DNA of 57,500 nt from Tubulanus polymorphus (taxonomy: Eukaryota; Nemertea; Palaeonemertea; Tubulaniformes; Tubulanidae): the NCBI RefSeq assembly GCF_964204645.1, contig NW_027437477.1:2501-60000 (forward strand), written 5' to 3'. Of the stretch, positions 1 through 13,034 are shown one piece after another. Within the stretch, counting starts at the first letter, position 1. Each line of letters opens with the position of its first letter. The position numbers and the translations under genes were made by a program. The notes beneath the pieces are model-generated. The model was not told the DNA's origin and did no database searches. It saw nothing but the letters and a program-made list of their open reading frames with translations.

Positions 1-1340
1 CGTTGAATAAACTACACTAGCTCAAGGAATACTGTATTCCTGAAGATGACTATTAGGATATAGTCGAAACGTTGAATAAACTACACTAGCTCAAGGAATA
101 CAGTATTCCTGAAGATGACTATTAGGATAAAGTCGAAACGTTGAACAAACTACACTAGCTCAAGGAATACAGTATTCCTGAAGATGACTATTAGGATATA
201 GTCGAAACGTTGAATAAACTACACTGGCTCAAGGAATACAGTATTCCTGAAGATGACTATTAGGATATAGTCGAAACGTCGAATAAACTACACTAGCTCA
301 AGGAATACAGTATTCCTGAAGATGACTATTAGGATATAGTCGAAACGTTGAACAAACTACACTAGCTCAAGGAATACAGTATTCCTGAAGATGACTATTA
401 GGATATAGTCGAAACGTTGAATAAACTACACTAGCTCAAGGAATACAGTATTCCTGAAGATGACTATTAGGATATAGTCGAAACGTCGAATAAACTACAC
501 TAGCTCAAGGAATACAGTATTCCTGAAGATGACTATTAGGATAAAGTCGAAACGTTGAACAAACTACACTAGCTCAAGGAATACAGTATTCCTGAAGATG
601 ACTATTAGGATATAGTCGAAACGTTGAATAAACTACACTGGCTCAAGGAATACAGTATTCCTGAAGATGACTATTAGGATATAGTCGAAACGTCGAATAA
701 ACTACACTAGCTCAAGGAATACAGTATTCCTGAAGATGACTATTAGGATATAGTCGAAACGTTGAATAAACTACACTAGCTCAAGGAATACAGTATTCCT
801 GAAGATGACTATTAGGATAAAGTCGAAACGTTGAACAAACTACACTAGCTCAAGGAATACAGTATTCCTGAAGATGACTATTAGGATATAGTCGAAACGT
901 TGAATAAACTACACTGGCTCAAGGAATACAGTATTCCTGAAGATGACTATTAGGATATAGTCGAAACGTCGAATAAACTACACTAGCTCAAGGAATACAG
1001 TATTCCTGAAGATGACTATTAGGATATAGTCGAAACGTTGAATAAACTACACTAGCTCAAGGAATACAGTATTCCTGAAGATGACTATTAGGATATAGTC
1101 GAAACGTCGAATAAGCTACACTTGCTCAAGGAATACAGTATTCCTGAAGATGACTATTAGGATAAAGTCGAAACACTGAATAAACTACACTAGCTCAAGG
1201 AATACAGTATTCCTGAAGATGACTATTAGGATATAGTCGAAACGTTGAATAAACTACACTAGCTCAAGGAATACAGTATTCCTGAAGATGACTATTAGGT
1301 TATAGTCGAAACGTTGAATAAGCTACACTAGCTCTAGGAA
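1..1340 (+). repeat. 69-bp satellite array with hammerhead-like core
   Basis: About 19 head-to-tail copies of a 69-bp unit, nearly identical, with the last copies decaying around 1290-1340. In the first copy CTGAAGA (40-46) fits the hammerhead consensus CUGANGA. GACTAT (48-53) pairs with ATAGTC (60-65), GAA follows at 66-68, then the self-complementary ACGT (69-72), then T or C (73), then GAATA (74-78), which pairs with TATTC (35-39) directly before the core. An extra T (47) separates the core from stem II. The array lies upstream of the last exon of a calcium-sensor gene, so it is probably intronic. The repeat is seen directly; ribozyme activity is inference. Confidence 0.95.
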
Positions 1341-1456
1341 TTCTTTCAAGGAAGGCTTTCTTTTTTGTAATTGCTCTGTGTAAATTATTGGCACAAAACG
1401 GACGCATAGTTTTTTTTTCATCAGTCGTAATTATTTTTCATATTCTTTGTTTTAAG

Positions 1457-1642
1457 GCGATTTATAAACTGATGAATCCTGAAACTACGATTCTACCGGA
1501 AGATGAATCAACTCCGCAAAAACGAACCGATAAAATATTCAACAGCATCGACAAAAACCATGACGGCGAATTAACTCTTACCGAGTTCATAGAGGGCGCT
1601 GCTCAAAACGAATCGCTAATAAGAATGATTCAAGGAAAATAA
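1457..1642 (+). CDS. Neuronal calcium sensor (hippocalcin/neurocalcin-like), last exon
   Basis: Terminal exon of an EF-hand protein of the NCS family, calcium-binding myristoylated switch proteins that work at neuronal membranes. The exon begins after a TTTTAAG acceptor (1456), reads AIYKLM, then PEDESTPQKRTDKIF, then an EF-hand loop DKNHDGELTLTEF with the acidic ligands in place, and ends IRMIQGK. The PEDESTP-KRT-KIF string is characteristic of hippocalcin/neurocalcin/VILIP C-terminal halves. The end is a little shorter than in vertebrate members. An AATAAA (1638-1643) overlaps the stop codon; another lies at 1787-1792. The upstream exons, with the other EF-hands and the myristoylation start, are outside the window or beyond the satellite. 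The open frame upstream of 1457 is intron. Confidence 0.88.
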   Translation, partial: AIYKLMNPETTILPEDESTPQKRTDKIFNSIDKNHDGELTLTEFIEGAAQNESLIRMIQGK

Positions 1643-1950
1643 ACACAAACATTTTGATTCTCCGTCGATTCATCGATGATCCCCAAATTTCGTGCTAATG
1701 CTAGAATCACATAAGTTATTGCAATTAACAGTATTTTGCTAATCACATATATTCAATCAATAACTAATTATAAACATAAGTATTGGAATAAAATACGGAT
1801 AAATTTCTATTATTACCACTCTTATCTATTCCAGTTTGTTTATAGTTGTTTTTATGTGAGGTTTTTTGAATACTTGGACTGTTTTGATCTATTATCACAT
1901 TTCGTCGGAACTGAAATCGATTATATACCATACTAACAATAATCGATATG

Positions 1951-2073
1951 GATTGAGAGAGAGAGAGGGAGAGAGGGAGAGAGGGAGGGAGGGAGGGAGA
2001 GAGGGAGAGAGGGAGAGAGGGAGAGAGGGAGGGAGGGAGGGAGAGAGGAGAGAGCGAAGGAGAGGGAGGGAAG
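1951..2073. repeat. GA-rich microsatellite (GGGAGAGA)n
   Basis: Imperfect purine run of GAGAGA and GGGA blocks. ORFs on both strands here are low-complexity artefacts. Confidence 0.95.
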
Positions 2074-2194
2074 GTGAGCTAATTAGGACCCTATTCAACC
2101 TCTTTTAGGGCACTTGACGGGTTATTATCACACGTAAATGGGTCATTACACTGACCAAAATGTATCCAGCAAATATAGTTTGATGGTCGAAACG

Positions 2195-2275
2195 TCAGTG
2201 AATTGAGCTGGCAAGCGTGAGACCCAGGGGTTCGAGTCCCACCGGAGCTAGGGTTAAGGTTACCGATTACCTGGC
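2195..2275 (+). mobile_element. tRNA-derived SINE fragment
   Basis: The stretch GCTGGCAAGCGTGAG is followed by a B-box-like GGTTCGAGTCC (about 2229-2239) and a tail with TAGGGTTAAGGTTA. The same arrangement (GCTGGCATGC, GGTTCGAGCCC, TAGGGTTAGGGTTA) appears on the minus strand at 46621-46692, so the two look like one family. There is no intact cloverleaf, so it is not called a tRNA gene. Confidence 0.45.
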
Positions 2276-2612
2276 GCTCGAATCATTTTTTAGGGTTGGG
2301 GTTAACGCGTATTTCGACGTAAAAAAATCCATTGTTACTGGATAAGTTGGTTTTTACAATCGACATCTGTCTCGCGTGTTTCGTAACTGTCTCGCGCGTT
2401 TCGTAACTGTTGATTCGCATGTAACACGCACATGTAACATGCACATATCGACCGCTTGTGGAGTACGAGAGTTAAATTAAAACATGTCAATGACGATGAT
2501 TTTAATTTATTGTGTTGTTGTCAGTTTGTTATTGGGTGAATACCGCACTGCTGGGTTCTAAGTGTCGGTTGCCCTGGGTGATTGCAGCTGATTCACTGTG
2601 GTCGGGGATAAA

Positions 2613-2919
<307 letters not shown>

Positions 2920-3221
2920 TATTATTATTATTATGATTATTACTATATACTGAGAGAGAGTGAGAGAGTAGTTGTGTGAGGTAGTTGTTTCAGTTGTCAG
3001 AACGACGACGTGCGCGAGTCGCAGGCACCTGTATCTGCTGCGAGGCTGATCTGCGTCGTATAGATATATATATATACAAATATATATGTTTAATAGCGAG
3101 AGTTTTAATACGATAGCTGATAGATCGATGATGGGACATTCATGGCGAGATCACCAACAATTCAGTCTTTGCGGCGATCAACGACAGTCGATGAGATCGA
3201 ATCCAATCGTTTTCGAATATA

Positions 3222-3252
<31 letters not shown>

Positions 3253-3762
3253 GTGCTTTCTAACGGAATTTTTCGAAAGTGAATTTATATGTATTGATTT
3301 GTTCCGATGCACGCCTATCGTCATGTCTATATATTTTTAATAGCTGTCATCATCGGGCAGCCGGCAGTAGACAGTTTACAGGCAGTAGGCAGCGAATGTT
3401 GAAGTCAATACGTCACCTACTATATCGGTAACTTGCAGGATTCGATTCTCTGGTTAGTAATTTAATGTAAGGTTTCTTTTGTTATGTCGATGAGTGAATT
3501 TGAAGCACGATATTTTTTGCCGGCGTTCTTTCGCCGCTCGCCGATAACCGACCCGAGTTGGTCAACTCGCTGGAACTCGAGATAGGAAATTTATTTATCA
3601 AAAACGTGAATTATGACGTGAGTATTTGAATATTTATATCTGAGACTAGTAAATATGAATATATCATGTATGTAATAATCTGTGGCAGAAGTTGAAAATT
3701 TTCGCCTGGAATAATTTTCGATAATTTCTACTGACAAATTCAGTAAAAGTAGTGTGCGTTTA

Positions 3763-3805
3763 GCAGCAGCCGCCGCAGCAGCAGCAGCAGCAGCAGCAGC
3801 CGCAG
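3763..3805. repeat. CAG/CCG trinucleotide run
   Basis: Short run of GCAGCAGC with CCG interruptions in non-coding sequence. Confidence 0.9.
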
Positions 3806-4583
3806 ATAAACGACGGTCTAATCGAGAAAATTCGAATCTAAATTCATCATCTCGCTTTTCACCGCGCGATAGTTTTTTTCGTGTCGCTTACTTTAAAAAA
3901 AAAGAAGCTTGATATAGATTGAAAATTTTATTTTTTCACCCGGAAGTAAAATGAGTAATACCCGTATGGGTTTGACATTCATCTCTGCGGGTACATCGTG
4001 TGTGTTTTAAATACAGCTGGCCTTAGTTCAAACAGAGAACGTGTTGTAAAAACGAACTCGCGACCTCGCGACTTCGCTGACTCTCCCTCTCTCCTGATAC
4101 TCGACAATATATCCAATGCGATGCGAATCGGTTGTCGATATTGCCGATGTATCTGATATCAACACGGTAACAGCTGTATATCACTAGTATCTACAGAGTA
4201 TTTCGAGATTAACCAAACAGTCACCACTTCATTCGCATGATCGTTTTTCAATCGTGTTAAGAATCTACGAATTCATGCATCTGCCCTTGACTGATTGACA
4301 TGTGAACTTGTCGTCTCTCCGTTTACTGCGAATGAATGGTTTTGAAACCGTCTGTCACTATGTGTCCTGCATCTGGACTTGAGGCCCATTCACGTCCAGT
4401 CAGTTCTAATCGTTTCTGATCTGTAGTTATGACATGTTAATTATTAATGGTTGAATTCGTATCAATTTGGTTCGGTACTCGCTTAATTCACTTCCACCCG
4501 ATCGGTTACATCCCGCTACCCGTAACTCGCAACTCGCATCCCGCACCCCGCAACCCGCACGTCGAACCTACCTGTTACTACCT

Positions 4584-4982
4584 CATCACTCAGTGTTACT
4601 GTAATACCTCACTGTGTGTTACTGTAATACCTCACTGTGTGTTACTGTAATACCTCACTGTGTGTTACTGTAATACCTCACCGAGTGTTACTGTAATACC
4701 TCACCGGGTGTTACTGTAATACCTCACTGTGTGTTACTGTAATACCTCACTGTGTGTTACTGTAATACCTCACTGTGTGTTACTGTAATACCTCACTGTG
4801 TGTTACTGTAATACCTCACTGTGTGTTACTGTAATACCTCACTGTGTGTTACTGTAATACCTCACCGGGTGTTACTGTTATACCTCACTGTGTGTTACTG
4901 TAATACCTCACTGTGTGTTACTGTAATACCTCACCGGGTGTTACTGTTATACCTCACTGTGTGTTACTGTAATACCTCACTC
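4584..4982. repeat. 23-bp minisatellite
   Basis: About 17 copies of a 23-bp unit (core GTTACTGTAATACCTCACTG), with variants ending CACCGGGT spaced through the array, which suggests higher-order copying. It lies upstream of the gene starting at 5220. Confidence 0.93.
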
Positions 4983-5219
4983 GACGGTCTCACTTAAATA
5001 GCTTGCTTAGTGTTACTGGTTTTTCCTGATTGCTGTTGTTCGAATTAAGCCGTTATCAATGTGTCAGTGCGGTTTGTCTATGCATGTATAGTGTATACAT
5101 GTATAGTTAGGACACGTCGTCTTATAACTTGTTGAAACCAAGGACAGTCAGTTCTGTCAGTAGTAGATCGTATGACTAACACCTGCCCCCAAAACGTCGT
5201 GATTTAATTAGTGGTTTTG

Positions 5220-8200
5220 ATGGACCCCGGTACGATCAGGTAAGTGTTAGTTAGATAGGATGTGTTAGGAAGAAGGGAGTGTTAGTTCGACGATGGCGGG
5301 TGCTAATGAATTAATACCACCATTAACAACTCTTGATTCATACGTGGAATATGTTTACCGGTGTACGAGGCCGCTGTTAGTTAGTTTGTCGAACCAGCAG
5401 TGGATAACCGACATGATACAGGCTACATCAAAACTGCAATGTTACTTTAATTCATATCTGATGGTCAAGCTTTAACGAATTTCGAAAAATCGACGAGCCC
5501 TGATTCTATTGGTCAGTTCGTGTCTCACCTGCCATTTTGTATTGGTCAGTGTAAATCTGTTGTTCCGGTAGATGTCGCCCCGAAGCCTCATACGGTATAG
5601 TGGATGTTAATTTATTCAATATGTCGTTGTAGATCCGATCGGAGTACAACTAGAAAGATGTCTGATTTCACAAATACGACTGGGGCGACGGATCTCAAAG
5701 TGCTCACGCAACAATTCGAATCGGTGACGTACCGACACGCCTTACTCGATTATACGGACTCAGACCAGTCGGCGTACGATGAAACACCTACTAACCAGAC
5801 GCCCCCTGGTGAGACGAATGGTCACGCGGAATGGCTCAGTGCTGAACAAAGAACGCGGTTTGATATCGATATCTACGTGAACAAACTTTACGATCAAGTC
5901 ATCGAGCAGCTAATCGATCTGATGAGATCTGTACAGTTCACGCATGCGCACTCCGTTCCCGGAAATATAATCCGTAATTATTTGAAATCGTTCAATAATG
6001 AACCGAATTGCACTAAGGTCAGTAATCCGTACACGACATCATTACTGACTCGAATGTATAATATATACGAATACAGTCAACAACATGTACCTGCTCCTAC
6101 TCGCCTGCCACAGCAGGAACCATCAACGGGTACTCCTCCTCGCCTGCCGCAGCAGGAACCAGCAGCGAGAACTCCTCCTCGCCTGCCGCAGCAGGAACTA
6201 GCAAAGAGAACTCCGCCTCGCCTGCCGCAGCACGAACCAGCTCAACAGCCTGGTCACGTGACTGACAATCGTGACGAACCTTTAGACATGCGCAAACTAG
6301 CAACGATCCATTCGGACGCGGAGCATCATAGTCGACCTTCACCCCATAGTCAACCTTCAATCCGTAGACGACCTTCACCTGAAGAATTAGTTCCGAACAC
6401 GAAAATGTTTGAATTGTTCAATCGTAAGAAACTGGATGATGCTACACTGATCCTTATCGAACGCTTTAGAGATCAAACTATCACTAGTGAATTAGCAGAG
6501 ATATTAATGCGATATTTCCTAGAGACGTTTCGTGCTTTGAATCGTACCGAATGGACTGAAAATATGTTAATGCGTCGTATTCACGAAGCGTGCGTTATTT
6601 TAGAAAAAGAAGCGACCGTTCGTGGTAAAACTACAGAAGGTATCAGTATGATGAATGTCGCTATCAAAGTCGCTCAATATCTCAGTATTCTCGACGTAGA
6701 ATCATCCGAAACTACTGCTGCTCCTAATTTACAGACACCCCGCTCTGAAATTACTTCTGCTCCTAATTTACAGACACCCCACTCTGAAACAACTACTGCT
6801 CCTAGTTTACAGACACCCCGCTCTAAATATAACGTCAATCCAAATGAGCAGCAACTTGCGGAACTTGATCCTCCACATAATGCTATTGCCCAACAGCATA
6901 ATACCCCACAATGCGGTACTAAACAGTATTACGCCCAACAATGTAGTAACCAAAAGTATGCTACCCCACAGTATAGTGCCCCACAATGTGGTGCCCCACA
7001 GTATAGTGCCCCACAATGTGGTACTCATCAGCAAAGTGCCCCAAATGGTTTTAGCAAACAGCATAATACACAAAAATGCGTTACCCAACAGTATTACGCC
7101 CAACAATGTAGTAACCAAAAGTATAGTACCCCACAGTATAGTGCCCCACAATATAGTGCTCATCAGCAAAGTGCCCCAAATGGTGGTACCCAACTGTATA
7201 ATGCCCCACAATACGGTACCAAACAGCATAATGCCAAAAGATGCGGTACCCAACAGTATTACGCCCAACATTGTGGTAACCAAAAGTATGCTACCCCACA
7301 GTATGGTCCCCCTCAATGTGGTTCTCATCAGCAGAGTGCCCCAAATGCTGGTACTCAACAGTATAGTGCTCCAAAATGCGGTACCCATCAGTATAATGCT
7401 CCACAATTTGGTTCTCGGCAGAATGCTACCCTAGAATATAGTGCCCCAGTATATGATACCCAACAGTATGCCGTCCCACGCGGTGGCCCTCCGGCACATA
7501 ATAGTGGCACTCAACACTACAGTGCCCCAGAGTATGGAGCCTTACAATGTGGTACCGCTGTACACCACATTGGCCCACAGTATGGTGGTAACAACCCCGC
7601 ACAGTGTGGTGGTACCAACCATGTACACTATATCCCTGACGATCAATATATGTCGTGTTCTCTCCATAGCATACAACAGCCTGTGCCACCTGCTGGGATT
7701 ACACAGTACTACAATAACACAATTATCCAACAGTCCCCTCTACAATGTCATCACACTCTGCATCCTGATACCGTCAGTCATCAGCTAGTATCACCCGATA
7801 GTCATCAGATAGTACCACCTCATAGTCGTCAGATAGTACCATCTCATAGTCATCAGATAGTACCCCCTCATAGTCATCAGCTAGTATCACCCGATAGTCA
7901 TCAGATAGTACAACCTCATAGTCATCAGATAGTACCATCTCATAGTCATCAGAAAGTGCGACCCTATAATCATCAGATGGTGCCACCCCAAAAACGGGTA
8001 GCTTCCCGTACAACCCAAAGTTTACCCGTATCTTCAGCAGTAATGACGTCACCGCTTGCATTAAAGTCTCGTCCTACAAAAAGTCAACTGAGCAACACAA
8101 AAACAAATCACTTGTTATCAGCGACACAGAGACATATCAATCAGAATGAACATTCCATCGATCACCAGATGGCGCACGTGTCAGATAGTGATGATCATCC

Positions 8201-11200
8201 GACGATAAACATTCAATCATTAGATAAAACTACAGAACACGTGACTACATCAAACACTACCAGCATTGAATCAAACGCGCCACCTAGTGACAATTCAGTG
8301 TATCTAAAACAACACGTGACCAAATCTATGCCACCTAGTGACAATTCAGAGAATCTAAAACAACACGTGACCAAATCTGTGCCACCTAGTGACAATTCAG
8401 AGAATCTAAAACAACACGTGACCAAATCTGTACCACCTTGTGACAATTCAAAGAATCACATACAACTCGTGTTCAACTCTACGCCACCTAGTGACAATTC
8501 AGAGAACCAAATACAACAGGTGGCTAAATCTGTGCCACCTAGTGACAATTCAGAGAACCAAATACAACACGTGACTAAATCTATGTCATCCAGTGACAAT
8601 TCAAAGAATCACATACAACTCGTGTTCAACTCTACGCCACCTAGTGACAATTCAGAGAACCAAATACAACACGTGACTAAATCTGTGTCATCCAGTGACA
8701 ATTCAAAGAATCACATACAACTCGTGTTCAACTCTACGCCACCTAGTGACAATTCAGAGAACCAAATACAACAGGTGGCTCAATCTGTGCCACCTAGTGA
8801 CAATTCAGAGAACCAAATACAACACGTGACTAAATCTGTGTCATCCAGTGACAATTCAAAGAATCACATACAACTCGTGGTCAACTCTACGCCACCCAGT
8901 GACAATTCAGAGAACCAAATACAACAGGTGGCTAAATCTGTGCCACCTAGTGACAATTCAGAGAACCAAATACAACACGTGACTAAATCTGTGTCATCCA
9001 GTGACAATTCAAAGAATCACATACAACTCGTGGTAAACTCTACGCCACCTAGTGACAATTCCGGCAACCAAATACAACAGGTGGCTAAATCTGTGCCACC
9101 TATTGACAATTCAGGCAACCAAACACAACACGTGACTAAATCTGTACCAACTAGTGACAATTCAGAGAATCAAATACGAAACGTGACCATATCAGCGCCA
9201 CCTTGTGCCAATTCAGATGACCAAATACTGACCAAATCTGTACCGCCTAGTGAGAATTCAGAGAACCAGATGCACCAGGTGAATAAATCTGCGCCATCTA
9301 GTGACAATTCAGAGAACCAAATACATAAATGGGCTAATTCTGCGCCATCTAGTGACAATTCAGAGAACCAAATACTACAGATGACTAAATCTGTGCCTCC
9401 TTATGACAATTCAGGGAATGAAATAGAACACATGACCATTTCTGCGCCACCTAGTGACAATTCAAAGAATCAAATGCAACACGTGGCGAAATCCGTGTCA
9501 ACTAGTGACAATCCAGAGAATGAAACACAACACGTGACCAAAACTGCGCCACCTTGTGACAATCCAGAAAATGAAATGGAACACGTGACCAAATCTGCGT
9601 CGGCTTGTGACAATTCAGAGAATGAAACAGAACACTTGTCCAAATCTGCGCTACCTTGTGACAATGCAGAGCATCAAATGTATCACATGACCATTTCTGC
9701 GCCACCTAGTGACAATTCAAAGAATAAAATGCAAAACGTGGCGAAATCTGTGCCACCTAGTGACAATCCAGGGAATGAAATAGAAAACGTGACAAAGTCA
9801 GCGCCACCTTGTGACGATTCAGAGAATCAAATACAACAGGTGACCAAATCAGTGCCACCTAGTGACAATTCAAAAAATCAAATACAATATTCAGCGCCTC
9901 CTAGTGACAGGCCAGAGAATAGAATTGTTAATTTTGAAACGTGTTTTGTGCAGTCAGATTCAATTTGTGGATATGTGGATGAATTCGAAACATGCTGCAT
10001 TCAAAGCGAGTCGGCTTCAACGCCACCTGGTGACAAATCAGCGAATAAATATCCACTAGTTGCGATGTTTGCGGAGAATCGAAATAAATGGTTTGTTTGT
10101 TTGATATGTAACTTTATATCTACAACGGCTGTTCTCATAGATAAACATTTCAAGACGTCACACGGCGTTTCGGACACTACTGACTTCGATGTAGTAGCAC
10201 CCCGTTGTCTGGTAGCGCTGGATAAACTACCGAATTACACTTCGATTACCGATGATCGCTCTTCGAATGTAAAATCTACCGGTGAAAATCTGAAAACGTC
10301 GAATAAAATGAAGCCCAGGATGAAATATGTTGAATGTGATTTGTGTTCGAGACGATTTTCATATTATTTCGCTTATAACCGACATTTGAAAAACTGCAAA
10401 CGTGCTACAAACGATGACGCGGCCGCAACAATCCGTGACGTATCCACACCGAACGCTGACGCGACCGGAGACACCGACAGCGCCGCCAAACGTCGACGAT
10501 TGGAACGAACATCTGTAACAACGAACAACAAGTTGCGAGTGAATATATCGGAGAGTTTGTCTCCGTTAATCATGAATCTGAAAGTGTCAGATAAAAAGTC
10601 GGACGTTACTCAAAGTAAAGACGAGGTGAGTAGAGTTAAATATGTATCACCCAGGGCCTGGTTGTAAAGACTGATACAAACATTAACCGAGGACTCTAGC
10701 TTATAAGGTCTATATTAAACCAGGTCCTCGTTGAACTAATTTCCGCATTCAATCTCAATACAAATCAATTCGTCATGATTTCGCAATTTATAGAAATAAA
10801 ACGACGTATAATGACGCGGTAAGTTTTTCTATACTGTCACTTCTGTGGAAGTAGGGGACTTGTACCAGTAAGTTGTGGACGCTGGAGGTGTTGAAGGTGT
10901 GGAGGGTGGAGCGGATGACGTAGATGGTAGAGGCTGTGGACGGTGGAGGTTTGGAGGGTGGAGGTGGATAGGGTGTGGAGGGTGTGGAGCTTTTAGAACT
11001 GTCTTTGGTGATGGAAGCGACATTATGCATTCTCAGTTTGTTTCAAAATTCCTTTGCAATTTTTTATATGATTGCAATGTTTATGTGATTGCAATATTTA
11101 CATGATTGCAATATTTATATGATTATAGGATAACTGCGGTGTTTGCGATCGCCGGTACACGCCCATTGATCTCTACCATAATCCGTGGATTTTCTGCGAC

Positions 11201-11383
11201 CGATGTGAAAGATGGTATCACGGAATCTGTCAGAAGTTACAACCGAACGACGTCACGTTGCTGGGTCTATCTGATTTACAGTTCACCTGTCTCGACTGTA
11301 CCCGACGCAGACGAACGGCGGCTAAGAGAAAGATCACTCCACTGCTGACCACTTTAACTCGCGAATTCAACTCAACTAAATGA
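5220..11383 (+). CDS. Repeat-rich protein with two C2H2 fingers and a C-terminal PHD finger
   Basis: Three exons: 5220-5239, 5633-10625, 11129-11383; 1755 codons. Exon 1 (MDPGTI plus AG) ends at AG|GTAAGT in phase 2 and joins exactly to exon 2 (R-SDRSTTRKM). Exon 2 ends GACGAG|GTGAGT in phase 0. An internal Met at 5658 is an alternative start. The middle is low complexity: Q/P/A-rich repeats (6880-7470), SHQIVPP repeats (7775-7990), and about thirty 17-residue PPSDNSENQIQHVTKSV-type repeats (8270-9900). Near the end are two C2H2 fingers: C-x2-C..H-x4-H from about residue 1492, and C-x2-C with H-x4-C from about 1571. Exon 3 is a PHD finger with C4HC3 spacing and the WIFCDRCERWYHGIC core; a Trp before FCDRC is typical of PHDs that read methylated H3K4. 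Likely a nuclear chromatin protein. I do not recognise a named orthologue. Confidence 0.85.
8270..9900 (+). repeat. 51-bp in-frame coding repeat array
   Basis: About 32 copies of a 51-bp unit coding for PPSDNSENQIQHVTKSV-like 17-mers inside exon 2 of the PHD gene. A three-unit order (PP-type, KNHIQLVFNST-type, VSSSDN-type) recurs between 8450 and 9060, showing recent block duplication. Copies diverge towards the 3' end. The frame is kept throughout. Confidence 0.93.
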
Positions 11384-12054
11384 TTGTTATCGTATTCTAT
11401 GCATGACGTGTAATAGTTATGTAATTGAGCCAAACGAATTGATACCTTGTTTCCCCTTTCTGAGTTTTAAAAGTTGACCAGGACCTACACTGTACATTAG
11501 TATATTTCTAAAGATCATGATCGAGCTTGCCATGAAAGACCAATCGGTTATAGAAATCAACCAATTATAGATTTTATTGCATTTCACAAAATGAGCTCGC
11601 CGATTAGGAAAAACAAGGTATCAGTTTTGTTTAGCCTTACTTTTTCGATATTCAAGAGCTGTATTATCTAAGAGTAATTGTATCCTTCAAACCGCCGATG
11701 AACCTCGGGCGTCGCTGTGGCTTTTCATGTGATCCGGACACCCGCCCGAAAGGGATGGGCTGGTTCTCCGGAGGGGGAAAGGGGTTGTGGTGCAAAGATT
11801 AATCTATATTTAGTTCATGTAGATTAGAAAGTCTTATTTGCCGTTGTCGTTGTTTGTGTCATTGTTTGTATCATTAGATGTTATCGAAATACATGTACAC
11901 TGCTTTTTAGATTGATACAGAACATAGGTGGGAGGTTATAGAGAGATATGGGTGAGGGGAGGTGAGGGAAGGTGAGGGAAGGTGAGGGGAGGTGAGGTGA
12001 GTTGGAAGGGGAAATATAGATAAAATTATGGAATTGGGATAATTTTAACTGTTT

Positions 12055-12132
12055 GTGTTGGTGTTGGTGCTGCTGTTGATGCTGCTGCTGCTGCTGCTGC
12101 TGCTGCTGATGCTGTTGGTGCTGCTGCTGCTG

Positions 12133-12201
<69 letters not shown>

Positions 12202-12222
12202 ATGCTGTTGGTGCTGCTGCTT
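12055..12222. repeat. CTG/CAG trinucleotide repeat, about 165 bp
   Basis: Long TGCTGC run interrupted by TTGATG, TTGGTG and CTACTG. The polyleucine ORF on the plus strand is not a gene. Confidence 0.96.
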
Positions 12223-12501
12223 TTATATCCTATGATCGATATGTAAAACGATTTGATAGAAACAGATATTATAAATTTTTCCAGCCCGATTTTTTAAACT
12301 AAAATTAAACTGCTGCATGTTCGTCTTGTGTTATTTTGATGCTGGATATTGAATGTTTCATGTGATAAATTGTACTTTCGTAGAAAAAAACTAAAAATAT
12401 ATATTAAATTTTGATGTTACTCAAAAATGACTCCCAGTCGTCGTATTTTATAAGTGACCGATTCCTCGCTTTCCACGGTTGGTTTCATCTGAAATCATGG
12501 G

Positions 12502-12605
12502 CCCGGTTTTATAGACTGGTATCAACTTTAACTCGGGGGCTAACTCAATTCTTTTTCAACTGAGTTAACCCCGGCATAAAGTTAATACCAGTCTATAAAA
12601 CCGAT
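12502..12605. mobile_element. Palindromic foldback element (MITE-like), copy 1
   Basis: About 50-bp arms form an inverted repeat: CGGTTTTATAGACTGGTAT at the left and its complement ATACCAGTCTATAAAACCG at the right, with a short CAATTCTTTTTCAA centre. Related copies lie at 21292-21403 and 51095-51211. Confidence 0.8.
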
Positions 12606-13034
12606 CCGTGAGTTTAAGTTGAAACAGATATTTGTAGGATAGATTGATGAAATGTCTAGTTGAACTTAGTTTGAAAAGACACCGGGTGCAAAATTCTCAT
12701 CCAGGCACGTTCTACAACTCCTGGTTTCCATCGACTTATATTACATTAACATATTATCATCTGTATTTTCTAAGGTTATTTTATTCTTAAATCAAGAATA
12801 ATAATGATGATAATGAATAATAACAATAACTACTTGCGGCACCCCGACGCCGTTTCAAGCCAAGTCGAAATACGATAGACATTGAAAATTCCGTCGACTC
12901 AGCCATTTATTTCTTTTCGTTTGGGAAATCTTTATTTGAAACAACAATTTTCCGATTTATAAGAAGAAAATATAAACATCTTCAACATCACAACAACTAT
13001 TTTCAGCGCGCATCAGATCACATTTACAATCTAT

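Larger units (their letters stand above)
11384..13034. other. Convergent intergenic region
   Basis: Lies between the stop codons of two convergent genes. It contains a GGTGAGGG-type run (11950-12000), a CTG repeat and a hairpin element (listed separately). Minus-strand AATAAA signals at 12936-12931 and 12911-12906 probably serve the gene ending at 13035. No good AATAAA was seen soon after 11383; an ATTAAA lies near 12404. Confidence 0.6.

Noticed and set aside
1-1340. CRISPR-like regular repeats
   Set aside because: Units are contiguous with no unique spacers, in a eukaryotic genome; it is a satellite.
5293-5475. 60-codon open frame before the PHD gene's long exon
   Set aside because: It falls inside the intron between the 5220-5239 exon and 5633, whose phases match exactly; no donor joins it in frame.
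6097-9705. Several antisense and out-of-frame open frames over the PHD gene
   Set aside because: Shadows of in-frame repeats on the coding strand.
12055-12246. Polyleucine open frame
   Set aside because: Pure CTG repeat with no splice or start context.
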